In this document: positions 48,523-57,266 of the stretch, piece by piece
Position numbering within the stretch: the first letter of the stretch is position 1
How the letters are laid out: every line of letters starts with the position of its first letter
NCBI RefSeq assembly: GCF_003668635.1
Contig: NZ_RCWH01000005.1
Location: 186,001 to 250,000 of the forward strand
Reading direction: 5' to 3'
Origin: Planomicrobium sp. Y74
Lineage (GTDB): Bacteria; Bacillota; Bacilli; Bacillales_A; Planococcaceae
Length of the DNA stretch: 64,000 nt
Position numbers and translations under genes: made by a program
The notes under the pieces: generated by a model
The model's database searches: none
Seen by the model: only the letters and a program-made list of their open reading frames with translations
Told to the model about the DNA's origin: nothing

Positions 48523-49488
48523 TTACTCCGCGGTGGCTTTCTCCGACTCATTCAAATCGACATCAACAGAAGAAACATAATAGCGTTTCGTATCATTTGC
48601 TTCAATTTCCACTTTCTTGCGATCAAACAGTGAGACTGTCGCGATCTTTGTCATTTCACCGGTCTCGATATCTTCCTCATAGATGCGATAACCGATGATG
48701 GCTTCATCCCGTACAGCATGCCAGGAAAGATTGAACGAAGTCGCCGTGACATTCGTCGGCGCTTCCGGCTGCTTGTTCTGGACGTTTGAATCGGAAATCA
48801 GTTTCGCAGTGACGACAAGGCGTTCTTCGTGGGAGCCGGTATCCCGGTTAAAGGTTCCTGTACAGGTGATCAAATTGATCATCCGGCTGTCGGAAGGGCC
48901 GAAGATTTCCTCAATCGGCGCTTCGTCGGTCGGATAACTGGTTTTTCCTTGTATTTCATAAATCATTTCACGGCCATCTTTATCTGTGACGACGACTTTT
49001 TCGCCCGCTTCGACTTTCTTAAGATGATAGAAAATCGCCGGTCCGGTATAGCTATCGACATGTCCCGCGAGAACGGCGTGGCCTTTAGCGCCAACTTTAA
49101 AGCCGGGTTCAAACCAGCCGACCTGATTGATGTCTTCAGGTACGCCCATTTCACCGTTCTCGAGGATGCCGGTCGCTTCGATGGCTGCGTCCACACCGAT
49201 GGATGGGATGGCGACTCGTGCCGGCACCATGCCCTGGATGCTTTGCTGGCGCTGCTGCTGCAATTCCTGTAATTTCTCGCGTTGTGCAGGCTTAATCGGG
49301 AACTCGGCAATCTTATCAACGTCTTCACCGGATGCCAGCAGCTCAGCCGGCGCTTCTTCAGTCACTTCAGGAAGGTCGAGCTGAGCGATGTCTTCTTCAA
49401 ATGTCGGTTCATCTGCAATAGGCTTCAGGATAACGAAGAGTACCCCGCACAGAATCACGGCTGTTGCCATTGTCCAAAATTGTCTCAT
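48523..49488 (-). CDS. Sortase with C-terminal fibronectin-III-like domain
   Basis: 321 residues. An N-terminal membrane anchor (residues 6-22) is followed by an acidic and then a Gln-rich stalk. The sortase barrel has His143 in AGHVDSYTGPAIFYHL, Cys209 in LITCTG and Arg223 in SHEERLVV, the complete catalytic triad. Residues about 240-321 (PEAPTNVTATSFNLSWHAV...YRIYEEDI...YYVSSVDVDLNESE) look like an FN3 domain, an unusual addition to a sortase. The order of motifs resembles class F-type sortases. It lies 24 bp after the MPATG surface-protein gene, which is its likely substrate. Confidence 0.9.
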   Translation of the reverse strand: MRQFWTMATAVILCGVLFVILKPIADEPTFEEDIAQLDLPEVTEEAPAELLASGEDVDKIAEFPIKPAQREKLQELQQQRQQSIQGMVPARVAIPSIGVDAAIEATGILENGEMGVPEDINQVGWFEPGFKVGAKGHAVLAGHVDSYTGPAIFYHLKKVEAGEKVVVTDKDGREMIYEIQGKTSYPTDEAPIEEIFGPSDSRMINLITCTGTFNRDTGSHEERLVVTAKLISDSNVQNKQPEAPTNVTATSFNLSWHAVRDEAIIGYRIYEEDIETGEMTKIATVSLFDRKKVEIEANDTKRYYVSSVDVDLNESEKATAE

Positions 49489-49512
49489 CGCCCATGCTCC
49501 TTTCCTTATTGG

Positions 49513-50844
49513 TTATTGCTGTTTTCTCTGACGATACGTCACTGTTCCGGCTGCCAATAGGATCAGCGTACTCATTGCCACCCAGATCATCATTGTGTTT
49601 GATTGGTTAGCTGAACCGCCAAGGCCTGTAGCAGGCATTTTGTCCGGAACAGCAGTTTCAAATTTCTCAGGGAACTGGTCGACAATTGCGCCGCTCAAGC
49701 CTTTGCCGATAGCAAAAACGATTGTGTAGCCTTCACGGTATGTGTCGTAAGATGTTTCGAAATCTCCAGCTGCATATTGGCTGAATGTGTCAACAACAGT
49801 TTGTTCATTTGCTGCAATATTAGCGGTCGTTTCTTCCTGCGGCAAACGTTCTTCTGTTGCACCACTCAGTAAAGCACCAAGATCTGCTGCAAATGTTTCG
49901 ATCAATGCGGTTTGTGCTTGCTGGATTTCTTCTTCATTGCCGGCAGCTTGTGCAGTTGCCAATTCACTTTGCACGGAAATATGTTCGTTATTCCAAAGGC
50001 TGGCGAATTGTGTACCAGCATCTTCACCGTAGATTGAAACGATGGCTGTGCGGAATTCCTCAGTATTCTGATCCTGTGCCCAGTCGGCAAAATCAAAGTC
50101 TGCCGCTCCGTTATAGCCTTTTGCCATACTCAATTGAGCCAAAGCGAAATGCTCTGCTGCAATGCGGCTGACCGTTGAACGGAAATCACCGGCTGCTGTG
50201 TTCGGGTCTGTAAATTTATCCGGGAACTGTGCAGCGATTGCACCACTGATGGCACCGCCTGCTCCGAAAATCTGTTTGAAGCCTTCAAGGTAAGAAGTGT
50301 AAGAAGCTTCGTAATCACCGGCTACATACAGGTCAAATGTATTTTGCACAAAATCTTCATGTGCACGAAGTGCTGCGGTTGCACCGTCTTCCGGAAGATT
50401 GCCTTCAGTGGCAGTTCCGAGGAAAGCGCCCATTTCATCTACGAAAGACTGGATTTCAGCAAGCGCTTCTTCCTGTGCAGCTTCGTCGCCTTCTTTTACA
50501 GCCATCGCGTATTCGTCCGTGCCGGTATTATGCTTATCGAAAATTTCAGTGAAAGCGGCTCCGCCTTCTTCGCCGTAAACAGAAGCGATCACCGGCTCCA
50601 TGTCTGCTGCGTTGGCATCAAGAGCGGCCATTGCTGCTTCGGCTGCCTCGTCACCGTCGTAAATTTTCATCATCGAATCGACTGCCAGTGCGTAATGCTC
50701 GGATAACAATGAATCCAATGTCGCCCGCAGCTCAACGCCGCTTGTTTCTGTTGGTGAACCTTCCTCTGCACTCACTGCCATTCCCATACCCGGAATCAAT
50801 AATGCTGTACCCAAAATCGGGGCTAAAACTTTTCTGAATTTCAT
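49513..50844 (-). CDS. Sortase-anchored surface protein with two copies of a helical domain
   Basis: 443 residues from ATG 50844, eight bases after AAAGGAG. A signal peptide ends near AVSAEE. Two homologous acidic helical units follow (about 28-200 and 206-385). Each has EH-ALA--SM-K-Y near its start, A-V-SIYGE in the middle, and AAGD-E-SY--Y-EG...GAI-DQFP-KF at its end. The tail is MPATG, a hydrophobic segment and RKQQ, a complete cell-wall sorting signal. It is co-oriented with the sortase that follows. The domain is not recognised; adhesion or metal binding would be a guess. Confidence 0.85.
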   Translation of the reverse strand: MKFRKVLAPILGTALLIPGMGMAVSAEEGSPTETSGVELRATLDSLLSEHYALAVDSMMKIYDGDEAAEAAMAALDANAADMEPVIASVYGEEGGAAFTEIFDKHNTGTDEYAMAVKEGDEAAQEEALAEIQSFVDEMGAFLGTATEGNLPEDGATAALRAHEDFVQNTFDLYVAGDYEASYTSYLEGFKQIFGAGGAISGAIAAQFPDKFTDPNTAAGDFRSTVSRIAAEHFALAQLSMAKGYNGAADFDFADWAQDQNTEEFRTAIVSIYGEDAGTQFASLWNNEHISVQSELATAQAAGNEEEIQQAQTALIETFAADLGALLSGATEERLPQEETTANIAANEQTVVDTFSQYAAGDFETSYDTYREGYTIVFAIGKGLSGAIVDQFPEKFETAVPDKMPATGLGGSANQSNTMMIWVAMSTLILLAAGTVTYRQRKQQ

Positions 50845-50959
50845 CCTCAACACTCCTTTGTTTTTGGTTTCTTACATGTATAACGGAGGGAGTTGGGATT
50901 TAGATCAGTTTTTTAGTGGGAAAATTTTAGTTATACTTTGAATACTCAAGCGCATTGGC

Positions 50960-51036
50960 ATAAGAGTTCTCAGAAATATGTAGCAAAACAGCGAAGGAAT
51001 GACTGAATGTTGTCCGGTCATTCCTTCGCTGCGGTT
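50960..51036 (-). repeat. Partial relative of the 30866-31270 element
   Basis: Read on the minus strand, CTTCGCTGTTTTGCT-CATAT matches 31034-31054 of the MITE-like element. It is preceded by a 14-bp perfect hairpin (AGCGAAGGAATGAC / GTCATTCCTTCGCT, 50990-51030). The terminal repeats are absent. The rest of the 454-bp gap holds no supported gene; a 65-codon minus ORF (51124 to 50927) runs through this remnant. Confidence 0.55.
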
Positions 51037-51298
51037 CAGGGAGACTATAGATCCCGCTGTAAACGAAAAATAAGTTATTAACTTTAAACGCTACATCGTT
51101 TGTAAAGCGGTTATCTACTTTCATGAACGCTCACCTCTACTTAGAATATATGAAGAAGCAGCAGTCTGATTTGTATTTGAGAAAAAAGGAAACAGTTTGC
51201 CCGTGCATTTTGTCGGTTCTGGAGAAGTTTGTCATTTAATAGAATTTATCGCCAGTACGCTTACTTCAAATAAATCTTGTTGTGAATAATAGCTTCCA

Positions 51299-52171
51299 TT
51301 ATTGCTGGTCTAACCACAGCTGGGTATATTCGATAAACTTTTTGGTTGCTGGAGAAAGGTTCTTGAAGGAGACAGCTGTAATGCCTATTGAGCGATAATA
51401 ATCTCCCTCCAGACTACAAACGCGAATGTTTTCCGGAAGACGATATAACGCCATTTCTGGAAGAATACTAATGCCCATTCCATTTTCAACCATAGAGAAA
51501 ATAGCCTGATCGTCTGCCAATTCAAATTTGACATTAGGAACAATACTCCAATCTTTGAATATTCGTCTTATGTCGCTATCACAGCCTTCTCGTGGCATAA
51601 TAATCTCTTGTGTTTTGATTTGGTCCATACTAATCTCATCCAAGTCGGCGAGAGGATGCGTGTCCGGAAGAATACAAAGCATCCGATCTTTTTTCAAAGG
51701 AATGACTTCTAATGAATTGGAAATAGGCAAAGACGAAAACCCAAAATCAACAGCGCCGGTTAATACCCAATGTTCAACTTCATCATAATCCCCTTCAAGC
51801 AACTTGATTTCTATGGAAGGATGGAGTTCGTGAAAGTAGTTCATAATTTTAGGAAGCCATTGAATGGATACACTTGAAAACGTCCCAATCCGTATGGTCC
51901 CGACCTCTAACTCATTAATATTGGCTATTTTCCGCGTCATTTGTTCATTCCATTTTAAGATTTCACGGATATACTCCAAGGCGAGTTCTCCGTTGCTCGT
52001 CAGTTGAATCCCCGACCGACCTCTTGTCAGTATGGAAAATCCCCATTCTGATTCCAGGCTGCTCAAGGCATGACTGACAGCCGACTGAGTTAACCCAAGT
52101 TTTAGCGAAGCTTCGACAAGGCTTCCTGATTCCACAACGGCATTAAAAATTTCAAATTTTGCCAGTGACAT
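51299..52171 (-). CDS. LysR family transcriptional regulator
   Basis: 290 residues. The N-terminal winged helix (FEIFNAVVESGSLVEASLKLGLTQSAVSHALSSLE) is canonical, followed by the two-lobed effector domain (GTIRIGTFSSVSIQWLPKIMNYF, VDFGFSSLPI, MVENGMGISILPE). Start ATG 52171 follows GAGGAG. It is divergent from the MFS transporter at 52336, with a long palindrome between, so it most likely controls that transporter and itself. The effector is unknown. Confidence 0.93.
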   Translation of the reverse strand: MSLAKFEIFNAVVESGSLVEASLKLGLTQSAVSHALSSLESEWGFSILTRGRSGIQLTSNGELALEYIREILKWNEQMTRKIANINELEVGTIRIGTFSSVSIQWLPKIMNYFHELHPSIEIKLLEGDYDEVEHWVLTGAVDFGFSSLPISNSLEVIPLKKDRMLCILPDTHPLADLDEISMDQIKTQEIIMPREGCDSDIRRIFKDWSIVPNVKFELADDQAIFSMVENGMGISILPEMALYRLPENIRVCSLEGDYYRSIGITAVSFKNLSPATKKFIEYTQLWLDQQ

Positions 52172-52187
52172 ATTATCTCCTCTGATG

Positions 52188-52226
52188 AATGAATGTTTTT
52201 CACCTAATCAGTTAAAAACATTCATT
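52188..52226. promoter_or_regulatory. LysR-type operator in the divergent promoter region
   Basis: AATGAATGTTTTT and AAAAACATTCATT form a perfect 13-bp inverted repeat with a 13-nt spacer, just upstream of the LysR start, in the position of an autoregulatory/activation site. Confidence 0.7.
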
Positions 52227-52335
52227 TTTTTAATTCAAACTTTACACGTATACTAGAAAGTAAGCAATAATATTTTATTAAAAGAGATAACTAAAATAGC
52301 CGGAAAAGCAGGTAGGATAAGGGAGTTCACATATC

Positions 52336-53622
52336 ATGAAAACAGAACAGTCCATTCAAACTTATATAGATTCGCCAGATAAACTAAAAAAACTCTATCG
52401 GCGTGTTATTTTCATTGCCAGTCTCTCCCAAATATTTGGAGGTGCAGGCTTAGCTGCCGGAATTACAGTGGGGGCTTTGCTGGCTCAGGAAATGTTGGGG
52501 ACAGCAGCCTACGCAGGACTGCCAACGGCTTTGTTTACATTAGGCTCTGCAGGAGCGGCCTTCTTGGTCGGTCGGCTCTCACAGCGTTATGGCCGTCGGC
52601 TGGGCCTCACAACCGGCTTTTTCCTTGGAGGAATAGGGGGGCTTGGGGTTGTGTTGGCAGCGATATTGAACAGCATTCCACTCTTATTTATTTCGTTATT
52701 GGTTTACGGTGCGGGTACAGCGACCAACCTGCAAGCCCGTTATGCCGGAACGGATTTGGCCAGCAAAAACCAGCGTGCCAAGGCGGTCAGCATTATTATG
52801 GTGTCTGCTACATTCGGGGCATTTGCCGGTCCGAACATGGTCGATATCATGGGAGAGTATGCTCTTTCTATTGGAATCCCGGCACTTGCCGGTCCATTCC
52901 TTCTATCCGGCACCGCATTTATGCTAGCGGGGCTGGTTATATTCCTGCTGCTTCGTCCGGATCCATTTCTGATTTCCGTTGCACTGGAAGCATACAACAA
53001 GAAGCAAAGACAGAGTGAGACGATTGGGGATTCAGTTGTCACCAATAAAAGAGGAATTGCGGCAGGGGCTGCCGTCATGGTGCTGACTCAAATGATCATG
53101 ATTGCCGTCATGACCATGACACCTGTGCATATGGGACACCATGGCCATGACCTTGGAAACATCGGACTGGTGATCGGTGTTCATATCGGTTCCATGTATC
53201 TTCCTTCGCTCTTTACAGGAATTCTTGTGGACAAATACGGCGCTACTTTTATGTCGGTAGCTACCGGTGTGACACTGGTACTGGCAAGTGCGTTAGCAGC
53301 TTTTGCACCTGGGGGTTCGTTGCTCACTCTTACAATCGCACTGGCATTGCTTGGAATCGGCTGGAATTTCGGATTGATCAGTGGAACGACAAAAGTGGTC
53401 GACTCAACCCAACCATCGCAAAGGGCCAAAACCCAAGGGAAGGTTGATGTATTCATTGCGTTATCGGGTGCATCCGGTGGAGCCATGTCGGGAATGGTCA
53501 TGGCAGGATTTAGCTACGCCACGCTGTCCTTGGCTGGGGGATTCCTTTCGCTTCTGTTGATTGCAATCATGTTGTGGGCTGAAAAAGGCGCGAAAAGAAA
53601 ATCCGAAAAGGCATCCATTTAA
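52336..53622 (+). CDS. Major facilitator superfamily transporter
   Basis: 428 residues with 12 hydrophobic segments in two halves. The loop between helices 2 and 3 has GRLSQRYGRRLG, the MFS signature, and the central loop (about 218-235, EAYNKKQRQSETIGD) is polar. GAGTATNLQARYAGTDLA and a His-rich MGHHGHDLG segment are distinctive. It is probably a drug or small-molecule exporter of the YfkF/YdeG type, controlled by the divergent LysR protein. The substrate cannot be inferred. Confidence 0.92.
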   Translation: MKTEQSIQTYIDSPDKLKKLYRRVIFIASLSQIFGGAGLAAGITVGALLAQEMLGTAAYAGLPTALFTLGSAGAAFLVGRLSQRYGRRLGLTTGFFLGGIGGLGVVLAAILNSIPLLFISLLVYGAGTATNLQARYAGTDLASKNQRAKAVSIIMVSATFGAFAGPNMVDIMGEYALSIGIPALAGPFLLSGTAFMLAGLVIFLLLRPDPFLISVALEAYNKKQRQSETIGDSVVTNKRGIAAGAAVMVLTQMIMIAVMTMTPVHMGHHGHDLGNIGLVIGVHIGSMYLPSLFTGILVDKYGATFMSVATGVTLVLASALAAFAPGGSLLTLTIALALLGIGWNFGLISGTTKVVDSTQPSQRAKTQGKVDVFIALSGASGGAMSGMVMAGFSYATLSLAGGFLSLLLIAIMLWAEKGAKRKSEKASI

Positions 53623-54058
53623 GCGGAAGACATAACGCTTCGATTGGCGGGATAATAGCTGAGAAAAAATCTTGATTCATACTTATTCTGCACATCATGA
53701 CGTTATTGGAAGTTTCAAAGTAAGAGCAGGTACTTTCTATAATGTATTTGTTTTAAAACAATTTTATTTTCAGATTGTAAAAAATGGTCTTAATATAGGT
53801 GGCTTACTGAGTTTATTTTTGAACAGTTTTGTTATTAACAAACACCATCGACAAGCTAGCAGGTTTTATGGAATATCCTTTAACAGAACATTCTTCTGTA
53901 TAAGGAAGCGACACGGAATTTATTGCAAAACTGATCTAAATCCGCCTTTTGCACGTTAGATAGATAAGCTTATAAAAATAAAACCGGCACAGACTTTCTC
54001 CATCCCGTCCGGTTATAGTAAGCTAGTACTACGACACACGAATAAAAGGAGAACATCG
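53623..54058. other. Low-GC intergenic region, no supported gene
   Basis: The 95-codon frame at 53672 has no ribosome site and unusual composition, so it is not called. ACCGG and CCGGT near 53981-54014 may form a hairpin. The ECF sigma gene's AAAAGGAG ends the gap. Composition is clearly lower in GC than both neighbours. Confidence 0.5.
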
Positions 54059-54625
54059 ATGGAGAAAAGTTCCGATACGCTGCTTTACTCGCGCATCCGC
54101 GAAAAAGACAAAGATGCGCTGGAATATTTGTATGACCGGTACGAAAAGATCCTATTCTCGTTTCTCTATAAAATGACCCAGGACCGCGATTTGGCGGAAG
54201 AGGCGCTGCAGGAAGTGTTCATCAAAATCTGGCGGGGCGTCGGCGAATACGATGACAGCAAAGGAAAGTTCGCTTCCTGGCTGTTCCGGATGGCGCAGAA
54301 TTCCGCGATCGACCTGATCCGGAAACGGAAGAAGCCGACCGTGCCGCTGGATGAAGTCGCCGAAATGCCGAGCGGCGAATCCAGTGTCGAACAGACGGCT
54401 GAATGGCAGGAAGAAAAAGAGCACATTCAGGCAGCTGTTTCACAATTATCAGCCGAACAGCAGGAGATGATCCAGTTGTTTTATTTTAAAGGCCATACAC
54501 ACGAAAAAATCGCCGAATTATGTGGACTGCCACTCGGAACCGTCAAGAGCAGGATCCGGCTGGCGCTCAGTAAGCTAAAGAAAACACTGCACGGGATGCA
54601 GGAAAGGGGGGCTATCGATGAATAA
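54059..54625 (+). CDS. ECF-type RNA polymerase sigma factor
   Basis: 188 residues. Region 2 reads DALEYLYDRYEKILFSFLYKMTQDRDLAEEALQEVFIKIWRG and FASWLFRMAQNSAIDLIRKRK. Region 4 reads VSQLSAEQQEMIQLFYFKGHTHEKIAELCGLPLGTVKSRIRLALSKLKK. ATG 54059 follows AAAAGGAG. Its stop overlaps the anti-sigma start by eight bases, the usual coupling of sigma and anti-sigma. It belongs to the SigK-like group paired with RskA-type anti-sigma factors; the signal is unknown. Confidence 0.95.
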   Translation: MEKSSDTLLYSRIREKDKDALEYLYDRYEKILFSFLYKMTQDRDLAEEALQEVFIKIWRGVGEYDDSKGKFASWLFRMAQNSAIDLIRKRKKPTVPLDEVAEMPSGESSVEQTAEWQEEKEHIQAAVSQLSAEQQEMIQLFYFKGHTHEKIAELCGLPLGTVKSRIRLALSKLKKTLHGMQERGAIDE

Positions 54626-55403
54626 CGAACACTGCGATCAATTGGTCGACTATCTGAGCGGGACATTATCCGATGAAGAAACTCGCCAATTCGAAGAACA
54701 TCTGAAGACATGTGACGAATGTCGCGAAATCGCGGACGCAACCGGACAGCTCCCTTATCTTTCAGACCCTGCAGAACCACCTGCGGGAATGAAATCACGG
54801 ATCCTGTCGAACGTTTTCGCGGAAGAGGAAGACACAGCGGTTGAAGGGACGGAAAGAGTCAGTCCTACTATTAAAGATGAAAAACAGGTAGAGGACGAAC
54901 TTCCGAAAGTAGTGCCGATAACCGACCGCAAGAGAAAACGGGTCTGGTGGACACCGGTGATCGCCGCTGTGCTGCTGCTTTCATTGCTCGGCAACGCTTA
55001 TGCGTTCATGCAATTGCAGCAGGAGCAGGCGGTACCAGAACCGGAACCGCCACCGAGCCAGCCGGAGACAGCGTTCCAGTCGGTTGACCTGCAGCCGAGC
55101 GAAGGCTTTGACGGCGACGCAACAGCGGCAGTGATCGAAGAAGAAAACGGCGCGCTCAATCTGGTCGTTACGGCAGAACAGCTTGCCGCACTTGAAGGCG
55201 ACCAGGTCTATCAGGTCTGGCTCATCGAAGGCGACAACCCGATTCCAGCCGGCGCATTTACGACTAATGCAAACGGCGAAGGCGCAACTTACTTCAATAT
55301 CGACAATAACACCGAAGAATGGGATACCATCGCGATTACCTTAGAACCGCAGCCTGGCAACGAATTGCCGCAGGGTGAAGTGGTACTGAGTGCGGGGATA
55401 TAA
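54618..55403 (+). CDS. RskA-type anti-sigma factor
   Basis: 261 residues. The cytoplasmic zinc-binding anti-sigma module has H28, C32 and C35 (EEHLKTCDEC). One membrane helix lies at about 110-131. The extracellular RskA domain (LNLVVTAEQLAALEGDQVYQVWLIEGDNPIPAGAFTTNANGEG...ITLEPQPGNELPQGEVVLSAG) follows. It would hold the preceding sigma factor inactive until a surface signal triggers its release. Overlapping start and following terminator define a two-gene unit. Confidence 0.93.
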   Translation: MNNEHCDQLVDYLSGTLSDEETRQFEEHLKTCDECREIADATGQLPYLSDPAEPPAGMKSRILSNVFAEEEDTAVEGTERVSPTIKDEKQVEDELPKVVPITDRKRKRVWWTPVIAAVLLLSLLGNAYAFMQLQQEQAVPEPEPPPSQPETAFQSVDLQPSEGFDGDATAAVIEEENGALNLVVTAEQLAALEGDQVYQVWLIEGDNPIPAGAFTTNANGEGATYFNIDNNTEEWDTIAITLEPQPGNELPQGEVVLSAGI

Positions 55404-55415
55404 ATTTTAAAGAAT

Positions 55416-55444
55416 GCCGGCTGCCGAGTGCAGCCGGTTTTTTT
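55416..55444 (+). terminator. Terminator of the sigma/anti-sigma unit
   Basis: CCGGCTGC and GCAGCCGG pair around a 5-nt loop, followed by seven T. Confidence 0.92.
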
Positions 55445-55494
55445 GATGGGCGGGGTTATAGAAGTGGCGAGGGGGGATTTGGGCGTGAGATTGT

Positions 55495-55614
55495 CTGAAC
55501 GTTGATATATCCCGCTGAACGTCGATATAATTTCCTGAACGCAGATATAATTCTCTGAACGTTGATATAATTTCTTGAACGCAGATAAACACCATTAACC
55601 GCAGAATATCTTCT
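55495..55614. repeat. 20-bp tandem repeat array, six units
   Basis: Units of 20 bp start at 55495, 55515, 55535, 55555, 55575 and 55595, with consensus CTGAACG[T/C][T/A]GATATAATTTC; the last two are degenerate. It is the same family as 42254-42349. The rest of the gap to 55836 shows nothing recognisable. Confidence 0.88.
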
Positions 55615-55836
55615 CCCACACTTCCAGATCGATCAGATTTTATGTAAATAAAACCCGAAACCTCCAAAAGGCAAGCCGTTTTACAAAGAAATCATCTGAA
55701 ATGAGAAAAGCGCGACACAAATCCTCCTTTTTCCATCCGCTCTACCTCATCCCAGAATTTATTCGCATCAAACAAGCACTTTAAAGGAAATCACACGGCT
55801 TCAATCGAAACAGTAGAGGAGAGGCTGAAAGGAAAG

Positions 55837-56436
55837 ATGAAGATGGAAGATCTGATTGTTCAAATTAAGGAACGCCTGCCGGCAATCGACAGCGGTGGCC
55901 GGCTTGTGATAGGCATAGATGGGATGAGCCGGTCGGGAAAGACGACGCTCACGGCGAAATTGGTGGAGCATTACAAAAGAGAAAATATACAGGCGATCAG
56001 TTTCCATCTCGATGATCTGATTGTCGAAAGGGAGCGGCGCTACGGGACCGGCGAAGAGGAATGGTATGAATATTACCAGCTGCAATGGGAAACGGATTGG
56101 CTGCGCGACCATTTTTTCACGCGGCTGAAAATTGCAGAAGAATTGACGCTGCCGTTTTACAACGGGGAGGCAGATCGGCGGGAGAACCGGAAAGTCGCGC
56201 TTCCTGAATTCTGCATCATCATTATCGAAGGTGTTTTTTTGCAAAGGCGCGAATGGCGCGGGTATTGCGATTATGTAATTTATATAGATAGTTCGAAACA
56301 GCAGCGTATTGAGCGGGAAGCTGCAATAGTACGACAAAATTTAGTGAAGTTCAAAAACCGCTACTGGAAAGCGGAAAATCATTATCTGAAGTCACAAAAT
56401 CCGCAAAGCCACGCGGACATCATCGTTCGGAATTAG
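55837..56436 (+). CDS. Uridine kinase-like P-loop kinase
   Basis: 199 residues with Walker A GMSRSGKT at 29-36. FHLDDLIVERERRYGTGEEEWYEYYQLQWETDWL follows, with the Asp pair typical of the uridine/pantothenate kinase group. FCIIIIEGVFLQRREWRGYCDYVIYIDSSKQQRIERE holds the Walker B-like strand and lid. ATG 55837 follows AAAGG; ATG 55843 is possible. The nucleotidyltransferase begins 30 bp downstream. The family phosphorylates nucleosides or similar small molecules; the substrate here is open. Confidence 0.8.
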   Translation: MKMEDLIVQIKERLPAIDSGGRLVIGIDGMSRSGKTTLTAKLVEHYKRENIQAISFHLDDLIVERERRYGTGEEEWYEYYQLQWETDWLRDHFFTRLKIAEELTLPFYNGEADRRENRKVALPEFCIIIIEGVFLQRREWRGYCDYVIYIDSSKQQRIEREAAIVRQNLVKFKNRYWKAENHYLKSQNPQSHADIIVRN

Positions 56437-56466
56437 CGCAATAAAACACAAAAGGGGATAAAAAAG

Positions 56467-57186
56467 ATGGAAACAACCGATAAGACAGCGCCGCTCGAAG
56501 CGGCGCGAAAGTTCATAGACAAACACTTTCCGGATTGCGAAGGGGCATTACTTGCCGGCAGCGCGGTGCGCGGGGAAGCAACCGCCACATCGGACCTGGA
56601 CATTGTCGTGTTCGACAGCAAAGTACCCGCTTCCTATCGGAAATCACTGATTGCGTTCGACTGGCCGGTCGAAGTGTTCGTCCATAATCTGACATCATAC
56701 CAAACTTTTTTCCGGGATGACGCGGAGCGGGCACGGCCATCGATGCCTCGCATGGTCGCCGAAGGTATCGTGCTGCAGGACAGGGGTATAATCGACGCCA
56801 TTAAATTGGAGGCGCAAAACCTGTTGGCGAACGGTCCACGGGAATGGACGGCCGCGACTATCCGCACCAAACGATATTTCCTGACTGACACGCTCGATGA
56901 CTTTATCGGCTGCAGTGAGCGCGCGGAAGGCATTTTCATCGCAGGCACTTTGGCTGAAGGCATGTCCGAGTTTGAATTGCGGACGCATGGCCGTTGGATT
57001 GGCGCTTCCAAATGGATCGTCCGGTCGTTGAAGGAATACGATAAGGAATTCGCGGCCTGCTTTGTGGAAGCATTTGACGATTATTACCGCCATGGCAATA
57101 AAGAAAAAGTCATCGAACTCGCAGACACGGTTTTGCAGCCGCATGGAGGAAGATTGTTTGAAGGGTTTTCGATGGGGAAAGAATAA
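56467..57186 (+). CDS. Minimal nucleotidyltransferase domain protein
   Basis: 239 residues; ATG follows AAAAGGGG. LLAGSAVRGEATATSDLDIVVF is the GS-x10-D-x-D nucleotidyltransferase core, and WPVEVFVHNL supplies the third acidic residue. The C-terminal part is helical (TLDDFIGCSERAEGIFIAGTLAEGMSEFELRTHGRWIGASKW), like aminoglycoside nucleotidyltransferase-type proteins. It is probably co-transcribed with the preceding kinase. Activity on small molecules or RNA is possible; nothing in the sequence decides it. Confidence 0.82.
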   Translation: METTDKTAPLEAARKFIDKHFPDCEGALLAGSAVRGEATATSDLDIVVFDSKVPASYRKSLIAFDWPVEVFVHNLTSYQTFFRDDAERARPSMPRMVAEGIVLQDRGIIDAIKLEAQNLLANGPREWTAATIRTKRYFLTDTLDDFIGCSERAEGIFIAGTLAEGMSEFELRTHGRWIGASKWIVRSLKEYDKEFAACFVEAFDDYYRHGNKEKVIELADTVLQPHGGRLFEGFSMGKE

Positions 57187-57213
57187 GTTTAAACCACTTT
57201 AAAAAATGATAAC

Positions 57214-57238
57214 CCTCCAGAAATTGAATTCCTGGAGG
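57214..57238. terminator. Bidirectional terminator between nucleotidyltransferase and LOV-STAS genes
   Basis: CCTCCAG pairs with CTGGAGG around an 11-nt loop; on the minus strand it is followed by a T-rich stretch ending in six T. Confidence 0.6.
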
Positions 57239-57266
57239 ATGAATATCTTCTATATACAAAAATTTT

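Noticed and set aside
50927..51124. 65-codon minus-strand ORF with a GAGGTG upstream
   Set aside because: More than half of it is encoded by the repeat fragment and its hairpin; it is more likely a chance frame than a gene.
53672..53959. 95-codon plus-strand ORF after the MFS gene
   Set aside because: No ribosome site and odd composition; no recognisable domain.
55407..55667. 86-codon minus-strand ORF across the 20-bp repeats
   Set aside because: It is generated by the tandem repeat (20 is not a multiple of 3, so repeats fall in different frames), with no ribosome site.
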